Shown here piece by piece: positions 1-7,578 of a DNA stretch of 64,000 nucleotides. The number at the start of each line of letters is the position of its first letter. Positions within the stretch are counted from its first letter, which is position 1. Source of the DNA: Polyangiaceae bacterium (GTDB taxonomy: Bacteria > Myxococcota_A > Polyangia > Polyangiales > Polyangiaceae). The position numbers and the translations under genes were made by a program. Location: assembly GCA_025936045.1 (NCBI GenBank), contig JAICUB010000026.1, positions 29,719 through 93,718 on the forward strand. Direction: 5' to 3'. The notes beneath the pieces are model-generated. The model was not told the origin of the DNA, made no database searches, and worked only from the letters and a program-made list of their open reading frames with translations.

Positions 1-405
1 ATCCTGATCAATCAGACCATCGAGTACGCGCCCATCACGCTGCTCGGCGCGCACCCCGACGTCGCCGTCATGAAGGGCATGCTCGATGCGACCTGGGGCA
101 TGTTCATCCATTCGAACATCGGCGTCCGCATGGGTGTCCTCCAATACGTGCTGAACGGCCCGGAGCTGCACCGCTGGCACCACGCGTGCGAGGACGAGCG
201 CGAATACAACTTCGCGACGAAGCTAGCCCTGTGGGATTGGATCTTCGGCACCGCCTATCGTCCGGGCCGCACTGCGAAGCGTTACGGCCTGTGGGGTGAT
301 GCGCCATTTCCGAAGGGCTACTTCGCCCAGCACCTGTACGCGTTCCGGCCGCAAGCGCCGATAGAAAGCGGGCCCGACACGGCGAAAGCGGCGCTCACGG
401 ATTGA
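1..405 (+). CDS. Fatty acid hydroxylase / sterol desaturase family protein, 5' end missing
   Basis: The reading frame is open from the first base, so this is the C-terminal 134 residues of a longer protein. It carries the histidine box HRWHHA and a following conserved stretch EYNFATKLALWDWIFGTAY, which are typical of the C-terminal half of membrane di-iron hydroxylases of the fatty acid hydroxylase/sterol desaturase superfamily. Such enzymes hydroxylate or desaturate lipid chains or sterols in the membrane; the substrate cannot be told from this fragment. The stop codon overlaps the first possible start of the next gene, so it may be the upstream member of the glycan operon that follows. Confidence 0.85.
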   Translation: MLINQTIEYAPITLLGAHPDVAVMKGMLDATWGMFIHSNIGVRMGVLQYVLNGPELHRWHHACEDEREYNFATKLALWDWIFGTAYRPGRTAKRYGLWGDAPFPKGYFAQHLYAFRPQAPIESGPDTAKAALTD

Positions 406-425
406 GCCAAGTGCGAGAGGCACGC

Positions 426-1451
426 GTGAAACGAGCGCTGTTCATCTGCGGATCGCTGAACCAAACCAGGCAGCTCCACGCCGTGGCGCGCGAGCTCCGC
501 GACGTCCGCGCGTTTTTCACGCCGTATTACGGCGACAACACCGTCGAGCTCATGCGCAAGCTCCGTCTCATCGAGCTCACGATCGGCGGCAACAAGCGGC
601 GCGGATGGTGCTTCGACTACCTCCGCCGTGAAGGGCTCGACCTAGACGCGAACGGGAGGAACGGCCCGTACGATCTGGTCGTCACCTGCACGGACATGGT
701 CGTGCCGAGGAACGTGCGAAGCCAGCCGCTCGTCGTCGTGCAGGAGGGCATCCTCGACCCCGACGGCTGGCTCGCCGCCGCATGTCGCGCCCTGCCGCTT
801 TTGCCGCGCTGGTTTGCCGGCACCGCCCTCACCGGTGAAAGCTTTCTATACGACCGCTTCTGCGTCGCGAGCGAGGGCTACCGCGAGCGCCTGCTCGCGC
901 ACGGCGCCGAGGCGCACGCGATCGTCGTGACGGGGATCCCGGGGTTCGACGACTGCACGCGCTACCTCCAGAACGATTTCCCGCTGCGCGGCTACGTGCT
1001 CGTGTGCACCTCGGACACGCGCGAGACGTTCAAGTTCGACAATCGCCAGAAGCTCGTCGAGCGCGCCGTGCGCATCGCAGGGGGCCGCCCGCTCCTGTTC
1101 AAGCTGCACCCGAACGAAAACGCGGAGCGAAGCCGGCGCGAGATCTTGCGGTACGCGCCGCACGCCACGGTCTACGCGGACGGCAACACTGAGGAGATGA
1201 TTGCCAACTGCGACGTCCTCGTCACGCAATGGTCGAGCACGGTCTTCGTGGGTATGGCGCTCGGCAAGACGGTGCACTCGAACTTCCCCATGGCCGAGCT
1301 CGAGCGGTTGATGCCGTGGCAGAACGGCGGCACGGCCGCGGCGCGCATCGCGCGGGTATGCCGCGAGCTACTCGCGAGCGAAGGCGTGGGACGTCGCGCG
1401 GGGCATCGACTTCATGCGGTGCCGAACGAGCGCGAGGCGCGGGCGTCGTGA
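426..1451 (+). CDS. CDP-glycerol glycerophosphotransferase-like / GT-B glycosyltransferase
   Basis: A protein of 341 residues with a GT-B-like fold pattern. The C-terminal half has the HPNEN and LVTQWSSTVFVGMALGK motifs seen in CDP-glycerol:poly(glycerophosphate) transferases and related polysaccharide transferases, where they bind the nucleotide-activated donor. I place the start at GTG 426, which follows GAGAGG by five bases; a TTG at 402 and a GTG at 411 are alternatives in the same frame. The stop overlaps the GTG of the cytidylyltransferase gene (GTGA), so the two are translationally coupled. In context it probably transfers the CMP-activated product of this operon onto a surface glycan. 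The acceptor is unknown. Confidence 0.7.
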   Translation: MKRALFICGSLNQTRQLHAVARELRDVRAFFTPYYGDNTVELMRKLRLIELTIGGNKRRGWCFDYLRREGLDLDANGRNGPYDLVVTCTDMVVPRNVRSQPLVVVQEGILDPDGWLAAACRALPLLPRWFAGTALTGESFLYDRFCVASEGYRERLLAHGAEAHAIVVTGIPGFDDCTRYLQNDFPLRGYVLVCTSDTRETFKFDNRQKLVERAVRIAGGRPLLFKLHPNENAERSRREILRYAPHATVYADGNTEEMIANCDVLVTQWSSTVFVGMALGKTVHSNFPMAELERLMPWQNGGTAAARIARVCRELLASEGVGRRAGHRLHAVPNEREARAS

Positions 1452-2266
1452 GCGTGCTCGTCGTCGTCCAGGCCCGCACCGGCTCGACGCGCTTGCCGGG
1501 CAAGGTGCTCTTGCCGCTCGCCGGCAAGCCGCTGCTCGAGCGCATGCTCGAGCGCCTCCGCGCCGTGCGCTCGCCCTTCGAGCTCGTCGTGGCCACCACG
1601 ACCGACGCGGGCGACGACCCCGTGGCCGAGCTCGCCGCGCGCACGGGCACGCGCGTGCATCGCGGGCACCCGACGGACCTCCTGGATCGACACGTGCAGG
1701 CGGCGCGCGCCGTCGCCGCCGACGTCGTGGTGAAGATCCCGTCGGATTGCCCGCTCATCGCGCCGGAGGTCGTCGAGCAGGTGCTCGGCGCCTGGCACGC
1801 GCGCCGCGCGCCGGAGCAGCTCGACTTTCTGAGCAACCTGCACCCGGCAACCTGGCCCGACGGCAACGACGTCGAGGTCGTCACGCGGGACGCGCTCGAA
1901 ACGGCGTGGCGCGAGGCACGGAAGCCCTACGAGCGCGAGCACACGACGCCGTTCGTCTGGGACCGACCCGAGCGCTTCCGTGTCGGCAACGTCACGTGGG
2001 AGACGCGGCTCGACTACGCGCGGAGCCACCGCTTCACCATCGACTATCCCGAGGACTACGCGCTGATCGCCGCCGTGTACGACGCGCTCTGCACCCCCGA
2101 GCGCCCCGTATTTCCCCTCGCGGACATCCTCGACCTCGTCGCGGCGCGCCCCGAGCTCCTCGAGCTCAACGCTCGCTACCGCGGCCAGAGTTGGTTTCAG
2201 AAACACTGGGCCGAGCTCGAGACCGCGAGCATGCTCGGCATGGATCCGGGAGTCACGACAGAATGA
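1448..2266 (+). CDS. SpsF-type cytidylyltransferase (CMP-sugar synthetase family)
   Basis: A protein of 272 residues starting with VVVQARTGSTRLPGKVL, the nucleotide-binding signature of the SpsF/acylneuraminate cytidylyltransferase family, followed by KIPSDCPLI, which holds the metal-binding acidic residue, and a C-terminal FTIDYPEDY. Enzymes of this family use CTP to activate a sugar, often an acidic or amino sugar, for polysaccharide or spore-coat synthesis. GTG 1448 is preferred because it overlaps the preceding stop and places the signature at the N-terminus; the open frame extends further upstream only inside the previous gene. Its own stop overlaps the next ATG (ATGA). The sugar substrate is not identifiable by sequence. 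Confidence 0.85.
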   Translation: MSVLVVVQARTGSTRLPGKVLLPLAGKPLLERMLERLRAVRSPFELVVATTTDAGDDPVAELAARTGTRVHRGHPTDLLDRHVQAARAVAADVVVKIPSDCPLIAPEVVEQVLGAWHARRAPEQLDFLSNLHPATWPDGNDVEVVTRDALETAWREARKPYEREHTTPFVWDRPERFRVGNVTWETRLDYARSHRFTIDYPEDYALIAAVYDALCTPERPVFPLADILDLVAARPELLELNARYRGQSWFQKHWAELETASMLGMDPGVTTE

Positions 2267-3114
2267 CCGATCATTCCGAGCTCGAAGCCCTGGCGCTCCG
2301 CGTGCGCGAGCACGTGATCCGCTTGTCCACCGGCGGCGGCTGCTTCATCGGCGCGTCGCTCTCGTGTACGGACCTCATCGTCCACCTCTACTCGCGGGTC
2401 CTCCGCATCACGCCCGCCACGGTGCGCGACCCCGAGCGCGACTATCTCCTGCTGTCCAAAGGGCACGACGTGCCGGCGCTCTACGGCACGCTCGTCGAGC
2501 TCGGCTTCATGGCGCGCGAGCGCTTGAGCCGGCACCTCACGACCGAAGACTCGATTTATTGGCATCCGAACCGGAGCGTTGCCGGTATCGAGTTCCACTC
2601 GGGCTCACTCGGTCATCTCCTGAGCGTCGGCATCGGCCTCGCGCTCGACGCCAAGCTCAGGAAGGCCAAAAACCGCGTGTTCGTATTGCTCGGCGACGGT
2701 GAGCTCGACGAAGGGACGATCTGGGAAGGGCTACTGGTCGCGTCCGCGAAGCAGCTCGACAATCTCGTGTGCATCGTGGACAGAAATGAGTTCCAAGCGA
2801 ACATCCGCACCGAGGAGCTGATCCCGCTCGAGCCGCTGTTGCCGAAATTCGAGGCGTTCGGCGCGAAGGCGCTCCGCGTCGACGGCCACTCGTTTTCCGC
2901 GCTCGACGCCGCGCTCGCGACACTGCCGCTCGCGCCCGGGCGGCCCACGGTCGTCGTCGCCGACACGGTGCGCGGCCGCGGCCTGCCGAGCATCGAGCAG
3001 CGCGCCGATCGCTGGTTCGCGAACTTCACGGCCGACGAGGTGACGGCGCTGCTCGCCGAGCTGCACGGACAGGCGCGCGCGAACCTCCACTCCGAAACGC
3101 TGGTCGTGCGATGA
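2263..3114 (+). CDS. Transketolase, N-terminal (TPP-binding) subunit
   Basis: A protein of 283 residues that matches only the first half of a classical transketolase. KGHDVPALY is near residues 66-74, and the thiamine-diphosphate/Mg motif GDGELDEG at 144-151 ends with Asn175. Split transketolases pair with a separate C-terminal subunit, here the next gene, which overlaps by four bases. Because it lies between a cytidylyltransferase and an aminotransferase rather than with pentose-phosphate genes, it more likely performs a two-carbon ketol transfer in making a special sugar than central metabolism. The start ATG 2263 overlaps the upstream stop. Confidence 0.88.
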   Translation: MTDHSELEALALRVREHVIRLSTGGGCFIGASLSCTDLIVHLYSRVLRITPATVRDPERDYLLLSKGHDVPALYGTLVELGFMARERLSRHLTTEDSIYWHPNRSVAGIEFHSGSLGHLLSVGIGLALDAKLRKAKNRVFVLLGDGELDEGTIWEGLLVASAKQLDNLVCIVDRNEFQANIRTEELIPLEPLLPKFEAFGAKALRVDGHSFSALDAALATLPLAPGRPTVVVADTVRGRGLPSIEQRADRWFANFTADEVTALLAELHGQARANLHSETLVVR

Positions 3115-4028
3115 AAACCTACGAACGGACCCTGCTCGAGCTCGCGCTCGCCGACGAACGCATCGTCGTGCTGACGGCGGAGAACCGCGCCGCAATCCGC
3201 AACCGACCCGGCGAGCTCGGCGCCCGCTTCATCGACGTGGGCATCGCCGAGCAGACCATGGTGGGCGCCGCCGCCGGCCTCGCGCTCGCGGGGCGTATTC
3301 CGATTTGCCATAGCCTGGCGACGTTCCTCACGCTGCGCGCTTTCGAGTTCGTGCGTACGGACGTAGGCATCGGACGCCTGCCGGTGAAGCTCGTCGGAGG
3401 CGTCGCGGGGTTCCTTTCCGACGGGAACGGACCGACGCACCAGGCAATAGAAGACATCGCGCTCATGCGCGGCATTCCGAACATGCAGGTGTTTTGCCCG
3501 GCGGATCAGGCCGAGCTCGTCGCGATGCTGCCGGCCGTCGTGGCGAGTCCCGAGCCCGCCTACGTCCGCTACAACGCCTCGCAGCCGGCGGTGGAGCACG
3601 CGACGGCGTTCGAAATCGGGCGGGCGGAGGTGTTCGGCGACGGGACGGACGTGGCCCTGCTCACGTTCGGCTTCTTGCTCGAGCACGTGTCGCGCGCGGC
3701 CGAGCTCTTGCGCGCCCGCGGCGTCGGAGTGCGGGTCGTCAATCTGCGCTCGCTCAAGCCGATCGACGAGCGGGTGGTGCTCGACGCCGCGCGTGAAGCG
3801 CGGCTCGTCGTCACGGTCGAGGATCACTTCAAGACCGGCGGGCTCTACTCGATTCTCGCGGAAATCTTGCTGCGCGAGCGTACGACCGCGCGCACGCTAC
3901 CGATTGCGCTCGAGGAGCGCTGGTTCAAACCCGCGACGCTCGCGCGCGTGCTCGAGCACGCAGGCTTCACCGGCGAAAAGCTAGCCGCCCGCGTGTTCTC
4001 CGCGCTCGAGGAGCTCTCGCGCCCCTGA
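3111..4028 (+). CDS. Transketolase, C-terminal subunit
   Basis: A protein of 305 residues corresponding to the pyrimidine-binding and C-terminal domains of transketolase. The motif DVGIAEQTMVGAAAGLALAG contains Glu47, the conserved glutamate that activates the thiamine cofactor. Residues about 180-300 form the transketolase C domain, with VTVEDHFKTGGL. It needs the N-terminal subunit encoded immediately upstream, to which it is joined by an ATGA overlap. A 23-base gap separates it from the aminotransferase gene. Confidence 0.88.
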   Translation: MKTYERTLLELALADERIVVLTAENRAAIRNRPGELGARFIDVGIAEQTMVGAAAGLALAGRIPICHSLATFLTLRAFEFVRTDVGIGRLPVKLVGGVAGFLSDGNGPTHQAIEDIALMRGIPNMQVFCPADQAELVAMLPAVVASPEPAYVRYNASQPAVEHATAFEIGRAEVFGDGTDVALLTFGFLLEHVSRAAELLRARGVGVRVVNLRSLKPIDERVVLDAAREARLVVTVEDHFKTGGLYSILAEILLRERTTARTLPIALEERWFKPATLARVLEHAGFTGEKLAARVFSALEELSRP

Positions 4029-4051
4029 TTTTGCATGAGAGGTCGAAAGCC

Positions 4052-5377
4052 ATGAGCGACTTGCCGAACATCACCGAATCGAACCGCTGGTACGAGCGCG
4101 CGCTCGGGCTCATCCCCGCGGGCACGCAGACGCTGGCGAAGGGCGCCGGCCAATACGTGAACGGCGTGGCGCCGAAATTCGCCGCCCGCGGTCGCGGCTC
4201 GCACGTCTGGGACGTCGACGGCAACGAATTCGTCGATCTGCAGATGGGGATCGGTCCCCTTTCGCTCGGTTACTGTTACGAGCCGGTGGACCGCGCGATC
4301 CGCGAGCAACTTGCGCTCGGCATCACCTTCTCGCTCGTGCATCCACTCGAGGTCGAGGTGGCGGAGCTCGTGCGGAGCGTCGTCCCGAACGCGGAGATGG
4401 TGCGCTACAGCAAGACCGGCTGCGACGTGACGAGCGCCGCCGTACGTCTCGCGCGCGCCCACACCGGCCGCAACAAGGTGCTCGCGTGCGGCTATCACGG
4501 CTGGCACGACTGGTACGTCGCCGTCACCGACCGCAACCTCGGCGTTCCGGAGCCGGTGCGCGAGCTCAGCTACACCTTCGACTACAACGATCTCGAAGGG
4601 CTCGAGCGCTCGCTCGATGCCGACACGGCGTGCGTGATCCTCGAACCGGTCGTCTTCACCCCGCCGAAGAACGACTTTTTGCAGGAGGTACGCAAGCTGT
4701 GTGACGCGCGCGGGGCCCTGCTCGTCTTCGACGAAATGTGGACGGGCTTTCGGCTCGCGCTCGGCGGCGCGCAGGAGAAATTCGGGGTGCGCGCCGATCT
4801 CGCGTGCTTCTCGAAGGCGTGCGCCAACGGCATGCCGCTTTCCCTCCTCACGGGCCGCCGTGACGTGATGCGTCTGCTCGAAAAAGACGTCTTCTTCTTC
4901 ACCACCTTCGGCGGGGAGGCGCTCTCGCTCGCCGCCGCGCGCGCGACCATCGAGGAGCTGCGGCGGAAGGACGTCGTGGGACACATCACGCGCCAGGGCA
5001 AGCGCTTGCGCGACGGCTACAACGCGCTCGCCGGCGAGCTCGGCATGAAATACACCGGCGCCGCGGGCTTCGAGTGCCGCAGCATCGTTACGTTCGACGC
5101 GAGCGCCGGCAACCCGCTCGAGCTGAAATCCTTGCTGCAACAAGAAATGATTCGCCGCGGCGTGCTCTGGGGCGGCTTTCACAACGTCTCGTTCTCGCAT
5201 ACCGACGCCGACGTCGAAGCCGTGCTCGGCGCCTATCGCGAGGCGCTGCCGGTGCTCAAAGCAGCCGTCGAAGGCGGACGGGTCCTCGAGACCCTGCGCG
5301 GAAAGCCCGTGGAACCGGTGTTTCGCAAGACGAGCCAGTTCAACACCAAGCCGGTCCCGTTCGAGAAACGCGGATGA
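4052..5377 (+). CDS. Class III PLP-dependent aminotransferase (glutamate-1-semialdehyde aminomutase-like)
   Basis: A protein of 441 residues of the class III aminotransferase family, closest in layout to glutamate-1-semialdehyde 2,1-aminomutase. Asp227 in LLVFDEMWTGFR should bind the PLP pyridine nitrogen and Lys255 in CFSKACANGMP should form the Schiff base. I chose ATG 4052, which follows GAGAGG at 4037-4042; a TTG at 4031 is in frame but poorer. The true haem-pathway HemL usually has a Gly-rich sequence after the lysine that is not seen here, and the operon context argues for amination of a sugar or ketose instead. The stop overlaps the next ATG (ATGA). Confidence 0.85.
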   Translation: MSDLPNITESNRWYERALGLIPAGTQTLAKGAGQYVNGVAPKFAARGRGSHVWDVDGNEFVDLQMGIGPLSLGYCYEPVDRAIREQLALGITFSLVHPLEVEVAELVRSVVPNAEMVRYSKTGCDVTSAAVRLARAHTGRNKVLACGYHGWHDWYVAVTDRNLGVPEPVRELSYTFDYNDLEGLERSLDADTACVILEPVVFTPPKNDFLQEVRKLCDARGALLVFDEMWTGFRLALGGAQEKFGVRADLACFSKACANGMPLSLLTGRRDVMRLLEKDVFFFTTFGGEALSLAAARATIEELRRKDVVGHITRQGKRLRDGYNALAGELGMKYTGAAGFECRSIVTFDASAGNPLELKSLLQQEMIRRGVLWGGFHNVSFSHTDADVEAVLGAYREALPVLKAAVEGGRVLETLRGKPVEPVFRKTSQFNTKPVPFEKRG

Positions 5378-6186
5378 TCGAGCAGAGCCTCGGCGGCAAG
5401 GTCGCGATCGTCACGGGCGCGGCGGGCTTGCTCGGCCGCGAGCACTGCGTGGCGTTCGCGCGCGCGGGAGCGAGCGTCGTCGTCGCCGATCTCGAAGCCG
5501 CGGCGCCGGAGCGCGTCGCCGCGACGCTCGCGGCGGAATACGGCGTGCGCGCCCTCGGTGTCGCCGTCGACATCACCGACCCCGGCTCGGTCACGGCCCT
5601 GCACGAGCGGGTGCGGCACGAGCTCGGTGAGGTCGACGTGCTCGTCAACAACGCGGCGATCGACGACAAGTTCACGACCACCGACGCGCTCGAGCAGTCG
5701 CGCTTCGAAAATTACGCGCTCGAACGCTTTCGGCGCTCGCTCGACGTGAACGTCACGGGTACCTTCATCTGCTGCCAGTGCATCGGCGCGCGCATGGCCG
5801 AGCGGGGGCGCGGCAGCATCATCAACGTCGCTTCGACGTACGGAGTGGTGGCGCCGAATCAGTCGCTCTACCTGCGACCGGACGGAACCCAAGCCTTCTT
5901 CAAATCCGCCGCCTATCCGACCACGAAGAGCGCCGTGCTCGGCCTGACGCGCTTTCTCGCCGCGTATTTCGGGCCGCGCGGCGTGCGCGTGAACGCGCTC
6001 TCGCCGGGCGGCGTCGAAGCGGGGCAGGACGCGTGGTTTCAGGCAGAGTACGCGCGCCGCACGCCGCTCGGGCGCATGGCGGAGCGCACGGATTATCACG
6101 GCGCGGTCGTCTACCTCGCGAGCGACGCGTCCGCGTACATGACCGGCGCGAACCTCGTGGTCGACGGCGGCTTCACGATATGGTGA
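5374..6186 (+). CDS. Short-chain dehydrogenase/reductase, sugar-modifying
   Basis: A classical SDR of 270 residues. It has the cofactor motif TGAAGLLG at 14-21, NNAA at 92-95, Ser154, and Tyr181 with Lys185 in the YPTTK active site, and ends in the usual MTGANLVVDGGF segment. It should oxidise or reduce a hydroxyl/keto group with NAD(P). The start overlaps the aminotransferase stop and the end overlaps the HAD phosphatase start by seven bases, so it acts within the same pathway, most simply reducing or oxidising the ketose before or after amination. The extra segment between Ser154 and Tyr181 is slightly longer than in typical SDRs and could shape a larger substrate pocket. Confidence 0.88.
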   Translation: MIEQSLGGKVAIVTGAAGLLGREHCVAFARAGASVVVADLEAAAPERVAATLAAEYGVRALGVAVDITDPGSVTALHERVRHELGEVDVLVNNAAIDDKFTTTDALEQSRFENYALERFRRSLDVNVTGTFICCQCIGARMAERGRGSIINVASTYGVVAPNQSLYLRPDGTQAFFKSAAYPTTKSAVLGLTRFLAAYFGPRGVRVNALSPGGVEAGQDAWFQAEYARRTPLGRMAERTDYHGAVVYLASDASAYMTGANLVVDGGFTIW

Positions 6187-6728
6187 CGGAGCTTACCCCC
6201 GCCGAGCTCCGGACGCGCGCCGGGCGCATTCGCCTCGTGCTCACGGACGTCGACGGCGTGCTGACGGACGCCGGCGTCTATTACTCGGAGCGCGGCGAAG
6301 AGCTCCGCCGCTTTTCGCTCCGCGACGGCATGGGCGTCGAGCGCCTGCGCGAGGCCGGCATCGAGACCGCATTTTTGTCACGCGAGGATTCGGGGATCGT
6401 GCGCGCACGCGCGAAGAAGCTCCGCATCCAGCAGGTCTTTCTCGGCATCCGCGACAAGCTCGAGCACCTTTCGGAGATCCTGCGCGCGAGCGGGCTCTCT
6501 TCGGATGCGCTCGCGTTCATCGGCGACGACGTGAACGACTTGCCGCTGCTCCGCGAGCTCTCGGGCACGGGGCTGACTGGTGCCCCCGCGGACGCGATCG
6601 AGGAGGTGCTCGAGGCCGTACACCACGTGAGCGCCGCTCCCGGGGGGCATGGGGCATTTCGGCATTTCGCCGACGCCATCCTCAGGTGGCGTGAGGAGGG
6701 GCTTGCTCCGGGAAGCCCCTCGCCTTAA
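6180..6728 (+). CDS. KdsC-like HAD-superfamily phosphatase
   Basis: A protein of 182 residues of the capless, tetrameric KdsC type. LTDVDGVLTD supplies nucleophile Asp23 and acid/base Asp25, and GDDVND at 115-120 supplies the Mg-binding aspartates. KdsC removes phosphate from KDO-8-phosphate, and relatives act on N-acetylneuraminate 9-phosphate or similar 2-keto sugars just before CMP activation. No KDO-8-phosphate or sialate synthase gene is nearby, so the substrate is probably the phosphorylated product of the neighbouring transketolase, aminotransferase and SDR. The start overlaps the SDR stop. The 3' end lies within a strong hairpin. Confidence 0.85.
   Translation: MVTELTPAELRTRAGRIRLVLTDVDGVLTDAGVYYSERGEELRRFSLRDGMGVERLREAGIETAFLSREDSGIVRARAKKLRIQQVFLGIRDKLEHLSEILRASGLSSDALAFIGDDVNDLPLLRELSGTGLTGAPADAIEEVLEAVHHVSAAPGGHGAFRHFADAILRWREEGLAPGSPSP
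6696..6721 (+). terminator. Hairpin at the end of the sugar-activation operon
   Basis: A perfect nine-base-pair stem (GAGGGGCTT at 6696-6704 with AAGCCCCTC at 6713-6721) with an eight-base loop lies just before the HAD stop codon. It is followed by a weak T-containing stretch rather than a clear U-tract, so it is either an intrinsic terminator of modest strength or a 3' mRNA stabiliser. Confidence 0.5.
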
Positions 6729-6775
6729 TCCCTTACCCGAGCGCGCTCGAAAGACGGGGCGCGAAGGAGACGACC

Positions 6776-7414
6776 ATGGCCCTTCACCTAGGCAGCATCG
6801 CACCCGATTTCGAGCAGGACTCCACCGCCGGCAAGATCCACTTCCACGAGTGGCTCGGCAACGGCTGGGCCGTGCTCTTCTCGCATCCCAAGGATTTCAC
6901 GCCCATCTGCACGACGGAGCTCGGGCGCGCCGCAAACCTCAAGGGCGAGTTCGACAAGCGCGGCGTCAAAATGCTCGCCGTCAGCGTCGACTCCGTCGCC
7001 GACCACGAGAAATGGATCGGCGACATCGAAGAGACTCAGAACGCGAAGGTGGAGTACCCGCTGCTCGCCGACTCCGATCGCAAAGTGGCAAAGCTCTACG
7101 ACATGATCCACCCCGAAGCGAACGACACGCTGACGGTGCGCTCCGTCTTCATCATCGACAACAACAAGAAGATCCGCGCGATGATCACCTACCCGGCCAG
7201 CACCGGCCGGAACTTCAACGAGATCCTGCGCGTCATCGACTCACTTCAACTTACAGACAACTACAAGGTCGCCACGCCGGCGGATTGGAAAGACGGCGAT
7301 GACGTGATCATCGCGCCTTCGATTCAGGACCCGGCAGAGCTCGCCCAGCGCTTCCCCAAGGGCTTCCGCGCGCTCAAGCCGTACCTCCGGCTCACCCCGC
7401 AGCCCAATAAGTAG
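6776..7414 (+). CDS. 1-Cys peroxiredoxin (AhpC/TSA, Prx6 subfamily)
   Basis: A protein of 212 residues with the peroxidatic cysteine Cys45 in HPKDFTPICTTELG and a long C-terminal domain (residues about 160-212) typical of the Prx6/1-Cys group. It reduces hydrogen peroxide and organic hydroperoxides in the cytoplasm. A good ribosome-binding site (GAAGGAGA) stands about six bases before the ATG. The gene is separated from the glycan operon by a hairpin and followed by a terminator, so it is probably a single-gene unit. Confidence 0.93.
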   Translation: MALHLGSIAPDFEQDSTAGKIHFHEWLGNGWAVLFSHPKDFTPICTTELGRAANLKGEFDKRGVKMLAVSVDSVADHEKWIGDIEETQNAKVEYPLLADSDRKVAKLYDMIHPEANDTLTVRSVFIIDNNKKIRAMITYPASTGRNFNEILRVIDSLQLTDNYKVATPADWKDGDDVIIAPSIQDPAELAQRFPKGFRALKPYLRLTPQPNK

Positions 7415-7422
7415 TCGCCAGG

Positions 7423-7484
7423 GCGCCTCGACGGAGGCGCGTACGGGCAGGGGGCCGGCTTCGTTCCGGGCTCCCTGTCCGTTT
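7423..7484 (+). terminator. Intrinsic terminator after the peroxiredoxin gene
   Basis: Two hairpins lie in succession: a seven-base-pair stem GCGCCTC/GAGGCGC with a four-base loop at 7423-7440, and a longer stem from 7443 to 7482 in which ACGGGCAGGG pairs with CCCTGTCCGT through one G-U. The second is followed by TTTAT. Confidence 0.65.
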
Positions 7485-7578
7485 ATAAGTCGAGTAGAAT
7501 ACCAAACCGCGGCGCCCCCTTCGCCAGCTGCGTAACCCAGCTAAGATAGGCGCCCGCTCGCTTCAAACGGACTTCTTC

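Noticed and set aside
2263..4028. Reading the transketolase pair as a frameshifted single gene
   Set aside because: The two parts have separate starts, an ATGA overlap and normal domain ends; split transketolases are well known.
3845..5200. A 451-codon minus-strand frame over the aminotransferase
   Set aside because: Antisense shadow of a gene with clear catalytic residues; the composition is Arg/Glu/Ala-rich without motifs.
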